NCBI GenBank assembly: GCA_958296175.1
Contig: OY282448.1
Location: 1,217,899 to 1,281,898 of the forward strand
DNA: 64,000 nt
Direction of reading: 5' to 3'
Origin: an uncultured Chloroflexota bacterium
GTDB lineage: Bacteria; Chloroflexota; UBA11872
A program made the translations under genes and the position numbers. The notes beneath the pieces are model-generated. The model saw nothing but the letters and a program-made list of their open reading frames with translations, was not told the DNA's origin and made no database searches. Below are positions 44,835-52,740 of this stretch, piece by piece; position 1 is the stretch's first letter, and each line of letters opens with the position of its first letter.

Positions 44835-45881
44835 ATGCGCCTGGCCATCATCGGCGCGCAGCACGGCCACGTGCTGGGCATCACGCGGCAGCTCGCGGCG
44901 CAGCCGGGCGTGCGCCTGGTTGCAGTGGCCGAACCGGAAGCCGAGGCCAGGGAACGCGCGGCCGCAGCGTTTGGGGTTCCCGGCGTGGCGGACTACCGCG
45001 CGCTGCTGGACGACGGCGCGGTGGACGCGGCGGCGCTGGCGCCGGTCAACAGCGCCAAAGGCGAAATGGCCGCCGCCTGCCTGGACGCCGGCGTGCACGT
45101 GCTGCTGGACAAGCCGGCCGTCACCACGCACCACGACCTGGACCGTCTGGAAGCCGCCGCGCAGGGGTCGGCCGCGCTGAGCTGTGCGCTCACGCTGCGC
45201 TTCGACGGTCCCTATCTGGCGGCCAAACGGGCGATCGAGGCGGGCGAGATCGGCCGGGTGGTGTCGTCCGCGTCGCAGCGGCCGCACAAGTGCGGCCCGC
45301 AGCAGCGGCCGGCCTGGTTCTTCGACCGCGCGCACAACGGCGGCGCGCTGCTGGATCTGTGCATTCACGACATAGACGCCGTGCGCTGGCTGCACGGCTG
45401 CGAGCCGCTGGGCGTGGCCGCGCAGGATGGCGCGGTGCGTTTTACCGACCACCCCACTTTCACCGACCACGCCTCGGCCTGGTTCCGGCTGGCCGACGGC
45501 GGCGCAGCGTTCGTGCGCGCCTCCTGGCTCACGCCCGACGACGCGCCCTATCACGGCGACTGCCGCATGGTGATCGAAGGCGCCCGCGGCTCTATCGAAA
45601 TCCGCACCACGGCGGCGGCGTCCTGCACCATCGACACGGGCGGCGCGCGGCGCACGCTGACCGACTTCGAGGGGCCCTCTCTGGACACGCCCACGGCCGA
45701 CGCGCCCGGCGGCCTGGCGCGCGATTTCATTGCCGCCGCGCGCGGCGAAACCGACCTGGCCGTAACTGCCCGCGACGTGATCGCCTCCCATCGCTGGGCG
45801 CTGCTGGCCCGCGACGCCGCCGACAGCGGCCGCCTGCTCGGCGCGGCCGACGTTCCCAGCGCCAAGCGCGGCGGGCCGTAA
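44835..45881 (+). CDS. Gfo/Idh/MocA-family oxidoreductase
   Basis: 348 residues. The N-terminus (MRLAIIGAQHGHVLGITRQL, then LVAVAEPE) is a Rossmann fold, HVLLDKPAVT carries the DKP variant of the conserved EKP motif, and LLDLCIHDIDAVRWL holds the His/Asp pair typical of active enzymes. A strong GAAGGAGG precedes the ATG. It is probably an NAD(P)-dependent dehydrogenase of a sugar or derivative; the partner pathway is not determined. The gene follows three hairpins and a dispersed repeat, so it likely has its own promoter. Confidence 0.88.
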   Translation: MRLAIIGAQHGHVLGITRQLAAQPGVRLVAVAEPEAEARERAAAAFGVPGVADYRALLDDGAVDAAALAPVNSAKGEMAAACLDAGVHVLLDKPAVTTHHDLDRLEAAAQGSAALSCALTLRFDGPYLAAKRAIEAGEIGRVVSSASQRPHKCGPQQRPAWFFDRAHNGGALLDLCIHDIDAVRWLHGCEPLGVAAQDGAVRFTDHPTFTDHASAWFRLADGGAAFVRASWLTPDDAPYHGDCRMVIEGARGSIEIRTTAAASCTIDTGGARRTLTDFEGPSLDTPTADAPGGLARDFIAAARGETDLAVTARDVIASHRWALLARDAADSGRLLGAADVPSAKRGGP

Positions 45882-45935
45882 TTCCCCGCAAACCGGCGCG
45901 GCGGAACTGACGGCAGCCGCGGCGCTGGCCCCGCG

Positions 45936-45974
45936 GCAGCACGCGGCAGGCTGGGCAGCACGCGGCAGGCTGGG
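45936..45974. repeat. 19-bp tandem duplication
   Basis: GCAGCACGCGGCAGGCTGGG occurs twice with a 19-bp period in the gap after the oxidoreductase gene. Confidence 0.85.
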
Positions 45975-46110
45975 CGCTGGAGTGGCAGGGAATTGTGGGG
46001 TGTGGACGGTGGATCGAACGAGGGGGGCGGTGGGAGTTCGCGGGAACGGCGGGGTTCGCCCAGGTCTTGCGGGAGTGACGGGTATTACCCAGGCCTCCGC
46101 GCGGGAGCGG

Positions 46111-46200
46111 CGAGGGCCGGCCGGCGGCTGAGGTCGGCCACCGCGTGCGGCCTGGCGCTGCGCTGGCCGACCGAGGGCCGGCCGGCGCCCGGGGTCAGCC
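46111..46200. repeat. 29-bp repeat pair, exactly 61 bp apart, one copy covering a stop codon
   Basis: Copies at 46111-46139 and 46172-46200 share CGAGGGCCGGCCGGCG and match at 25 of 29 positions. The second overlaps the stop of the nuclease-like gene. No gene is seen between 45882 and 46194. Confidence 0.7.
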
Positions 46201-47280
46201 GGCGTCGTCCCAGACGGCGGCGATGCGGCCGTCGGGGCGGCGCAGTTCGCCGGGGTCGCGGCTGCCGTTGCTCCAGACGGGGCTGCGGCCAAAGCGCAGG
46301 GCTCCCGCGGCTTTGCCGGCCGCCACGGTCAGCGGCGCGCCGGGGGCAACCACGCTGCCGGCGGGGAACGTGAAGACCTGCGCGCCGCGCAGGCTGACCA
46401 GCCACCAGCCGCTGACGTCCACGGGCGCACCGCCGGCGGTGGAGAGCGCGGCGATCTCTTCCGCCTTGTCGACGGTGAGCGTCAGGTCGACCGCGGTCAG
46501 GGCCCAGATGCCGACCCCGTCCTGACGCGCCTGGGCGGCGGCCGCGGCGATGGCGTTCTGGTGCGCCAGGTTGGGCGCCACGGGCAAGGCGCGCGCCCAG
46601 CCCTGCCGCGCCAGGTCGGCGGCCAGCAGCCGCTCGCCCAGGAAGGCGTGCCGCAGCAAGCGCCCGCCGTCGTCGGTCGGTTCCGCGTCGGCCACCAGGC
46701 GCAGCGGGCCGCGGCCGACGAGCGCGCGCAGCGCCTCGCGCGCCTGCGCCGCCAGTCCGCGCTGGCCGGCCCGGTCGTCCAGTTCGGGCGCGTCTATGCC
46801 CAGGATGCGAACCGTCGCCTGGCCGCCGTCCACGGCGATCGTCACGGTGTCGCCGTCGATGACTTCCACCAGCCAGCCGGCCGCGCCGTCCAGGTCCACG
46901 GCCGCGCGCGGCCCAGGCGTTGGGGCGGCGGGCGCGGCGGGGTTGGGGGCGGCGGCGGTCGGCGGGGAACTCCCCGCGGCCTGGGCCGCTGGCGGCGCCG
47001 CCGCGGCGCCGCTCGCCGCCGTGCGGGCGGCGGTCCCCGCGGCGGGGGCGCTGACCGCCGTCGGTGCGATTGCGGGCGCGGCGGCCGTCGGCGGCCGGGG
47101 CCGCGCCGTCAGCCGCAGCACCACCACCTCGTCGGGCGGGTTCGCGCAGGCCGCCAGCGCCGCCAAGCTAAGCGCGCCGGCCAGCAGGGCGCCCGCAAGC
47201 GGCGCAAACCGTCGGCGCGCCGTCCGTCCGATGGGGGGTGGGCGCGAGGGGACTCGAACCTCTGACCTCCACGATGTCAA
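46195..47280 (-). CDS. Lipoprotein with thermonuclease-like (SNase) domain and C-terminal lamin-tail-like domain
   Basis: A signal peptide with lipobox (LSLAALAAC), an Ala/Pro-rich linker, then an SNase fold: VEVIDGDTVTIAVDGGQATV, RILGIDAPEL and LARQGWARAL. The catalytic Asp pair and Arg are present (DGDT, RILGIDAPEL). The end (VDVSGWWLVSLRG, FTFPAGSVVAPG) resembles a lamin-tail domain, so the protein may be a secreted or surface nuclease. The only conventional in-frame start upstream of the signal is a TTG at 47280 inside tRNA-Val; a non-canonical ATC at 47232 just outside the tRNA is the alternative. Confidence 0.7.
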   Translation of the reverse strand: MTSWRSEVRVPSRPPPIGRTARRRFAPLAGALLAGALSLAALAACANPPDEVVVLRLTARPRPPTAAAPAIAPTAVSAPAAGTAARTAASGAAAAPPAAQAAGSSPPTAAAPNPAAPAAPTPGPRAAVDLDGAAGWLVEVIDGDTVTIAVDGGQATVRILGIDAPELDDRAGQRGLAAQAREALRALVGRGPLRLVADAEPTDDGGRLLRHAFLGERLLAADLARQGWARALPVAPNLAHQNAIAAAAAQARQDGVGIWALTAVDLTLTVDKAEEIAALSTAGGAPVDVSGWWLVSLRGAQVFTFPAGSVVAPGAPLTVAAGKAAGALRFGRSPVWSNGSRDPGELRRPDGRIAAVWDDAG

Positions 47281-47312
47281 CGTGGCGCTCTAACCAGCTG
47301 AGCTACGCGCCC
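47239..47312 (-). tRNA. tRNA-Val (anticodon GAC)
   Basis: The 74-nt cloverleaf reads from acceptor GGGCGCG (47312-47306) to CGCGCCC plus discriminator A (47239). The D-arm is AGCTCAGCTGGTTAGAGC, the anticodon stem CCACG/CGTGG encloses TTGACAT, and the T-arm contains GGTTCGAGTCC. CC but not CCA follows the discriminator, so the terminal A would need CCA-adding enzyme. Confidence 0.95.
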
Positions 47313-47395
47313 ATCGTGCTGCGCCCTGAGGGTAGGCTGCGAGCGGGCATGATTCAACCCGCGCGCGCCCAGCGGGGCGCCGATGGAGCCGACCC

Positions 47396-48439
47396 ATGAC
47401 CACCGCGGACCCGCCGGCCGCCGTGTCGGCCGCCGAACTCCGACGGCGGCTCGACGTGCTGCCGCGTTTTCATCTGACCGACCTGCCGACCCCGCTGCAC
47501 GAGCTGCCGAACCTGTCGCGGCGGCTGGGCGGCCCGCGCATCCTGATGAAGCGCGACGACCTGACCCAGAGCGGGCTGGGCGGCAACAAGAACCGCAAGT
47601 TCCAGTTCGAGGTCGGCGCGGCTCTGGCGCAGGGGTGCGACGTGCTGGTGTGGGGCGGCGGGGTGATGCAGTCCAACCACGCCCGCCAATGCGCCGCCGC
47701 CGCGCGGCGCGCGGGGCTGGACGCGGTGCTGGTGCTGAACGAAGGCCCCCACGGCCGCGACATGCAAGGCAACCGCCTGCTGCTGGAGCTGCTGGGCGCG
47801 GACGTGCGCGCCACGGGGCGCGACGGCATGTTCGGGCACGAGGCGGACCTGGCGGCCGTGGTCGACGAACTGCGCCGCGCCGGCCGCCGCCCGTTCGTGG
47901 TGGAGTACGGCCCGCTCACGGCGGTGGGCTACGCCGAATGCCTGCTGGAGATACACGAGCAGTGCGCCGCCCTGGGCGTGGAGGCGGCGCACGTCTACGC
48001 GGCCTCGGGCGGCGGCACGCAGGCGGGACTGGAACTGGGCAACCGCGTTTTGGCCGCCGGCTGCACGATTCGCGGCTACAGCCCGCTGGACGTGGAAGGC
48101 GGGCGCACCGCCCAGCAAGCCGCGCTGGCCCGGGCCAGCGCCGAGCTGCTGGGGCTGCCGCTGACTATCGAGCCCGGCGACATCTGGAACTCGTCCGCGT
48201 TCGTTGGCCCTGCCTACGCCGCCGCCACGCCGGAGGGCATGGACGCCATTCGGCTGGTGGCCGAGACGGAAGGCGTCTTTCTGGAGCCGGTTTACACCGG
48301 CAAAGCGTTCGCCGGCCTGCTGCACGACGTTCGCCAGGGACGCCTGACCGCCGACGACACGGTCGTCTTCGTGCACACCGGCGGCACGCCGCTGCTCTTT
48401 GCCTACGCCCGCGAACTGAGCGAATCGCCGCGGCCATAG
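47396..48439 (+). CDS. D-cysteine desulfhydrase / ACC deaminase-like PLP enzyme
   Basis: 347 residues of the tryptophan-synthase-beta fold. The Schiff-base Lys is in GLGGNKNRKFQFEVG, QSNHARQCAAAARRAG follows, and the phosphate loop is AASGGGTQAGLELG. The end carries FVHTGGTPLLFAY. This set is shared by D-cysteine desulfhydrase, ACC deaminase and L-cysteate sulfo-lyase, which cannot be told apart here. The start is an ATG at 47396 and the gene stands alone. Its stop lies in the first copy of a repeated GCCGCGGCC motif. Confidence 0.85.
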   Translation: MTTADPPAAVSAAELRRRLDVLPRFHLTDLPTPLHELPNLSRRLGGPRILMKRDDLTQSGLGGNKNRKFQFEVGAALAQGCDVLVWGGGVMQSNHARQCAAAARRAGLDAVLVLNEGPHGRDMQGNRLLLELLGADVRATGRDGMFGHEADLAAVVDELRRAGRRPFVVEYGPLTAVGYAECLLEIHEQCAALGVEAAHVYAASGGGTQAGLELGNRVLAAGCTIRGYSPLDVEGGRTAQQAALARASAELLGLPLTIEPGDIWNSSAFVGPAYAAATPEGMDAIRLVAETEGVFLEPVYTGKAFAGLLHDVRQGRLTADDTVVFVHTGGTPLLFAYARELSESPRP

Positions 48440-48975
48440 GGGGAGACCGCGCGAGCCGCGCGAGCTGCCGCGGCCAGGTCTTCGATAGCGATGCCAGCGG
48501 TGGGCCGCGCGCCGTTCGCACAAGCCGCCGCGGCCGCGCGGGACCGACACAACCACCAACGTCGCGCCGACGACTGGCACGCAAGCCGTCGCGGCCGCGC
48601 GGGACCGACCCTCCCGTACACCCTGCGCATTCCGCTGGCCAACAAGCCGCCGCGGCCGCGCGGCATCGACCCGAGCGGGCCGATGGACGCCGGCCGGGCC
48701 GGCCGCGCCAGTCGCCGCGGCCGTGCGGAGAGGCGCGCGCGGGGCGAGCGAAGAGCTGCCGTCGAACGGCCGGCGCGCGCACGTCGAGCAGCGAGCAGGC
48801 CGCGAGTTGGCGTGTGCGTCCAGACGAATGGCCGCGGCCGACGTTCGACCTGGAACCACAGGCGCCCACAGCGAGCGAGCGCGCCCAGACGAATTGCCGC
48901 GGTCGACGGGAGGCTCTTTTGCTTTCCACATGTTAGACGTGCGAGCGCGCCTAGGTGAATTGCCGCGGTCGACGG
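48423..48975. repeat. Nine repeat copies, mostly 60-66 bp apart, starting at a gene end
   Basis: The CGGCC anchor (CGGTC in the last two) lies at 48431, 48471, 48531, 48592, 48653, 48718, 48835, 48900 and 48966. The middle three share CAAGCCGYCGCGGCCGCGCG and are exactly 61 bp apart; the last three share GAATKGCCGCGG and are 65-66 bp apart. The first copy overlaps the stop of the PLP enzyme gene. No gene is supported from 48440 to 49015. Confidence 0.75.
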
Positions 48976-49015
48976 GGTAGGCTTGGGCCGCTCGATTGGA
49001 AGGGCGAAAATCACG

Positions 49016-49174
49016 ATGACCCTTCGGTTTTCAGCCGCCCGCCGCGTCGTTGGCCTCGCGATGGCCGCGGTGCTCATTGCCGCCGTGGCCATGGCGTCGG
49101 GTTGCGGCGACGAACGCAGCGGAACCTTCAAGCTCAACCCCAGCAAGGCCTCGTCAGCCGGCATCGGCTTCTAA
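49016..49174 (+). CDS. Small lipoprotein (52 aa), unknown
   Basis: A 52-residue product from ATG 49016. The N-terminus is basic (SAARR), then a hydrophobic segment and lipobox MASGC give a type II signal; the mature part has only about 20 residues. GTFKLNPSKASS resembles the GTWKLNxxKSK segment at the N-terminus of longer uncharacterised secreted proteins, so it may be a truncated member. It lies downstream of the repeat cluster. Confidence 0.5.
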   Translation: MTLRFSAARRVVGLAMAAVLIAAVAMASGCGDERSGTFKLNPSKASSAGIGF

Positions 49175-49373
49175 CCCGCCCCACGCCCTGGAAGCTTCCC
49201 CCGATCGCGCGGGCCGTGCTGACCCACGGCCACAACGCGCTGCTGACGCTTCTTTCCCCTCTCCCTCGGGTGGGCCGCTTTCCCTCGCTTCTCCCTGGAG
49301 CGGGCTTCTTTCCCCCTCTCCCTGAGGGAGAGGGTCGGGGTGAGGGCGGGTCGGCGGGTATGGTGAGGGCGGG

Positions 49374-50492
49374 ATGGATGATGCTGTGACCTTGCCGGAC
49401 TCCAACGGCGTGGAGGACCCCGCGGCGCGCGTCGCGTTCTTTTGGGGGCCTCCCTCGCTGCATTGGCAGGTGAGCGGCGCCAATCCGTACGCAGGGCTGC
49501 TGGCGCAGGCGCTGGCGGCCCACCGCGTGCGCGTGGAGGCGCTGCCGGCCACCAGCTTGCGCTTCGTCTGGCGGTTTCCGCGGCCGTACGACGTCATTCA
49601 CATGAACTGGCTGCCGCTGCTGTACGAACATCCCAACCCGCTGCGGGCGGCGTTTCGGCTCTTTGGCTTCGCCTTCCTGCTGTTGCTGGCGCGCCTGCGG
49701 GGGTTCCGACTGGTGTGGACCATGCACAACGTGGTGCCGCACGAGCAGCTGCGGCGCAGCCACGGCGAGCTGGCGCGGCGCATCGTCACCACGCTGGCGC
49801 ACGGGGTGATCTGCCACTGCGAACACGCGCGCACGGTGCTGGCGCGCCGCTTTGGCCGCCGGTGGGGGGCGTACGTCATTCCGCACGGGTCGTTTGCCGA
49901 CGCCTATCCCAGCCAGGCCACGCGCGCCGAGGCGCGGCGCGCGTTCGACATTCCCGACGACGCCTTCGTCTACGGATTCTTCGGCAACATTCGCGCCTAC
50001 AAAGGCGTGGAGCGGCTGATCGAGGAATTCGGTGCGCTGGAGGGCGGCGAGCTGCGCCTGTTGATCGCGGGCGCGCTGCATCCGAATTACCACGGCCCGC
50101 TGTCCGACCAGACCATCGAAGACCCGCGCGTGATCGCCCACCTGCGCCACGTCGCCGACGAAGAAGTCCAGCTCGTCATGGCCGCCGTGGACGTGCTGGT
50201 GCTGCCGTTCCTGGACACGCTGACCTCCGGCTCCGCCATCCTGGCTCTGGGGCACGGCACGCCCGTGGTGGCGCCCCGGCACGGCTGTCTGGAGGAGCTG
50301 CTCGGCTCGCACGCGGCGGGTTTGACGTACGATGCCGCCGACCCGGACGCCTTGCGGGCGGCCTTGCTGGACGCGCGCGCTATCGACCTGGCCGCCGCCC
50401 GCGCGGCGGCGCGGAAGCTGGACGCCGCGCTGGGCTGGGATGCCATCGCCCGCCAGACGCTGGCCGTATACGGCCTCCAGACCGAAGCGTGA
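49374..50492 (+). CDS. Glycosyltransferase family 4-like
   Basis: 372 residues with a GT-B fold. An N-terminal acceptor domain (VIHMNWLPLLYEHPNP, LVWTMHNVVPHE) is followed by a donor domain with FFGNIRAYKGVERLIEEF, ADEEVQLVMAAVDVLVLPF and SGSAILALGHGTPVVAP, in which the usual ExxxxG(x)P motif is weak. It begins at ATG 49374 after a palindromic element. Its stop codon segment is duplicated 24 bp downstream, where the copy supplies the ATG of the lyase gene; the two genes are likely one unit for glycan synthesis or processing. Confidence 0.83.
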   Translation: MDDAVTLPDSNGVEDPAARVAFFWGPPSLHWQVSGANPYAGLLAQALAAHRVRVEALPATSLRFVWRFPRPYDVIHMNWLPLLYEHPNPLRAAFRLFGFAFLLLLARLRGFRLVWTMHNVVPHEQLRRSHGELARRIVTTLAHGVICHCEHARTVLARRFGRRWGAYVIPHGSFADAYPSQATRAEARRAFDIPDDAFVYGFFGNIRAYKGVERLIEEFGALEGGELRLLIAGALHPNYHGPLSDQTIEDPRVIAHLRHVADEEVQLVMAAVDVLVLPFLDTLTSGSAILALGHGTPVVAPRHGCLEELLGSHAAGLTYDAADPDALRAALLDARAIDLAAARAAARKLDAALGWDAIARQTLAVYGLQTEA

Positions 50493-50518
50493 CCCATGCT
50501 CCAACCGAAGCGCGGCCC

Positions 50519-52549
50519 ATGCCGGCGTTAGGCCTGCCGCCGCAGCCTTTGCAGCGCGCGCTGGCGCGAACCTCCGACCCGGCCTTTGCCGCGGCGCTGC
50601 GCGCCCTGCGCCAGGACGCCTCCGCCGCTCTGGCCAGTCCGCTGCGCCCCGCGGCGCGCAACGGCGGCTATTACCACGCCTATTTCTGCCCCGACCACGC
50701 GGCCGAATTGATCTTCACGGAAGAGGACCCCACGCGCCACGCCTGCCCCATCGACGGGAAGGTCTGGTCGGGGCAGCCCTTCGACGATTCCTGGCTTTGG
50801 ACGGCCAACCGCCGTCTGGCGCAGCGCGCCTACCGCCTGGCGCTGCTCTGGCGGCTGGAGGGCGACCGCGCGCATTGGGCCAAGGCGCGGGCAATCGTCA
50901 CCGACTACGCCGCGATTTACCCCGACGTGCACAGCCAGCGCGACGCGCCCAGCGTGGGCAAGATCACGTTCTCGGCCCTGGACGAGTCGGTCTGGGTCAT
51001 TCCCGTGGTCTGGGCCTGCCACTGGCTGTGGCCGGATCTGGACGACGCCGACCGCGCGCTGCTGCGCGGGCGACTGCTGGAACCCGCCGCCGCGCACGTC
51101 GAGTCCCAGCGCACGCCGCGCATCCACAACTACGAAAACTGGCTGAACGCCGCCCTGGGCACGCTGGGAACCGCGCTGGGCGACGAGGCGCTGGCCGCGC
51201 GCGTGACGCACGAGACCTACGGCCTGGGCGACCAGCTGGCGCGCGGGGTGCTGGCCGATGGGCACTGGTACGAGGGCGCGTCCAGCTACCACTACTACAC
51301 CTTGGGCGCGGCCCTGGCGCTGGCGCAGGCGCGCGAGGGCATGGCCGACGAACCGCGCGCCAACCCGATCATGCGCCAGATGTTCGAGGCGCCGCTGCGC
51401 ATTGCCTTCCCCGACGACCACGTGCCCGCCATCAACGACTGCTGGTACCACTCACGCGTCACGGACGAGGTGGGCCACGGCATTCCAACGGGCCCGGCCT
51501 TCTACGAGATTGCGGCCGGCTGGTACGGCGCGCCCGAGTTCCACGCCGTGCTGGCGCGCGCCTACCGCGCCGCGCCGCGCGACAGCGTGGAGGCGCTGCT
51601 CTACGGTCCGGACGCCGTGGCCGACGCGCAGCCGCCGCCGCTGGCGGAAGCCAACGAAGCCGCCAGCGGCTTTGCCGTGCTGCGTCCCGATTTGCCCGCC
51701 GGATGGCCGGGCGAGCTGCTGCTGAAATACGGCCCGCACGGCGGCGGCCACGGCCACGCCGACAAGCTGGCGCTCAGCGTGTTTGGCGGCGGCGAACGCT
51801 GGGGCGCCGACCTGGGCACCCCGGGCTACGGCATTCCCATCAACGACAGCTGGTACCGCCACACCCTCAGCCACTCCACCGTCGTGCTGGAAGGCGAGCC
51901 GCAGCCGCCGGCCAGCGGCGAAGCGCTGCGGCACCGCCCCGTGGCCGGCACGCCTTTCGGCATCGCCGACGCCCAGGTGGTGTGGGAGCAGGGGCCCTAC
52001 GCCGCCGTCTACGCGCGGCGCGTGGTGCTGGCGCGCAACGGCTACTTCGTGGTGCTGACGCGCGTGGAAGCGCCGGTGCCGCGGCGCGCGCACGTGGTGT
52101 TCCACCATGCCGGCCAGGTTGCCGCCTGGCCCCAAAGCGAGGAGACGGCCTGCGAGCTGCCCGACAACGAGTCCTACGCGCACCTCGGCCCGTCGCGCGC
52201 CTGGTCGGCCGCGGCTGGGGCGGACGTGCGCCTGCGCGCGCCCGTGCGCGGCAGCCCGCCGACAGAGCTGCTGATATCCACCGCCCCACTGCCGGGCGGG
52301 TCGATGATTCTGACGCATTCGCCCGGCAACCCGGCCAGCGACCGGCGCGCCGCGCTGATCCAGGACGTGACGGCCGAGGCCTTTTGGAGCGCCGCCGCCT
52401 TCGTCTACGGCGCCGAGGGGAGCGCCGCGTGGACGCCAGACCCGGCGGGCGGGCCGCCCGGTCTGGTCGTGTGCTGCGCCGGCCGCCAGGAGGTCTGGGC
52501 CTTCGCCGCCGGCGCCGCGGCCGAGTTTTTGTACCCGCTGGACGGCTGA
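50519..52549 (+). CDS. Heparinase II/III-like polysaccharide lyase
   Basis: 676 residues: an alpha/alpha barrel (YENWLNAALGTLGTALGD, GASSYHYYTLGAALAL) and a C-terminal beta domain with the family motif HGGGHGHADKLALSVFG and GADLGTPGYG. The Tyr in SSYHYY and His in the GHGHAD motif are candidates for the lyase acid/base pair. The family cleaves uronate-containing polysaccharides by beta-elimination (heparin, alginate, related). No signal peptide is seen, so it may act on imported oligomers. Upstream in-frame codons overlap the GT4 gene; the ATG at 50519 was chosen. Sugar permeases follow. Confidence 0.82.
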   Translation: MPALGLPPQPLQRALARTSDPAFAAALRALRQDASAALASPLRPAARNGGYYHAYFCPDHAAELIFTEEDPTRHACPIDGKVWSGQPFDDSWLWTANRRLAQRAYRLALLWRLEGDRAHWAKARAIVTDYAAIYPDVHSQRDAPSVGKITFSALDESVWVIPVVWACHWLWPDLDDADRALLRGRLLEPAAAHVESQRTPRIHNYENWLNAALGTLGTALGDEALAARVTHETYGLGDQLARGVLADGHWYEGASSYHYYTLGAALALAQAREGMADEPRANPIMRQMFEAPLRIAFPDDHVPAINDCWYHSRVTDEVGHGIPTGPAFYEIAAGWYGAPEFHAVLARAYRAAPRDSVEALLYGPDAVADAQPPPLAEANEAASGFAVLRPDLPAGWPGELLLKYGPHGGGHGHADKLALSVFGGGERWGADLGTPGYGIPINDSWYRHTLSHSTVVLEGEPQPPASGEALRHRPVAGTPFGIADAQVVWEQGPYAAVYARRVVLARNGYFVVLTRVEAPVPRRAHVVFHHAGQVAAWPQSEETACELPDNESYAHLGPSRAWSAAAGADVRLRAPVRGSPPTELLISTAPLPGGSMILTHSPGNPASDRRAALIQDVTAEAFWSAAAFVYGAEGSAAWTPDPAGGPPGLVVCCAGRQEVWAFAAGAAAEFLYPLDG

Positions 52550-52612
52550 AACTCAGGCAATTCCCTAATGCGGGCGCGGCCCCGGCCTTCGTACGATATG
52601 CGCCGTCATCTG

Positions 52613-52642
52613 TTGACGCGTGTCCCGCGGCTGCTGTACGGT
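52613..52642 (+). promoter_or_regulatory. Candidate promoter for the sugar permease operon
   Basis: TTGACG (52613-52618), 18 bp, TACGGT (52637-52642), about 100 bp before the first permease ATG. Both hexamers are reasonable. Confidence 0.45.
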
Positions 52643-52649
52643 TTGCCAC

Positions 52650-52669
52650 CGCGGGCGCCGCGATTTTTT
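52650..52669 (+). terminator. Short GC stem followed by six T
   Basis: CGCGG (52650-52654) pairs with CCGCG (52658-52662) and is followed by A and TTTTTT (52664-52669). It may end the lyase transcript; it lies just past the candidate permease promoter, so attenuation is also possible. Confidence 0.45.
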
Positions 52670-52740
52670 ACTAGGGGCCGCACGCGGCTCGGTCTCAGGC
52701 GAGCGAGCGGCCGAGCCGCTCAGACACACAAGGAGGGCTG

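Noticed and set aside
42674-44884. 736-residue minus-strand ORF across the divergent aminotransferase region
   Set aside because: Antisense shadow of DegT and of the binding-protein signal region; no domain.
46050-46105. Sequence resembling the common CGGGAATGACGG dispersed palindrome
   Set aside because: Only a loose match, with no second copy of the full element in the window.
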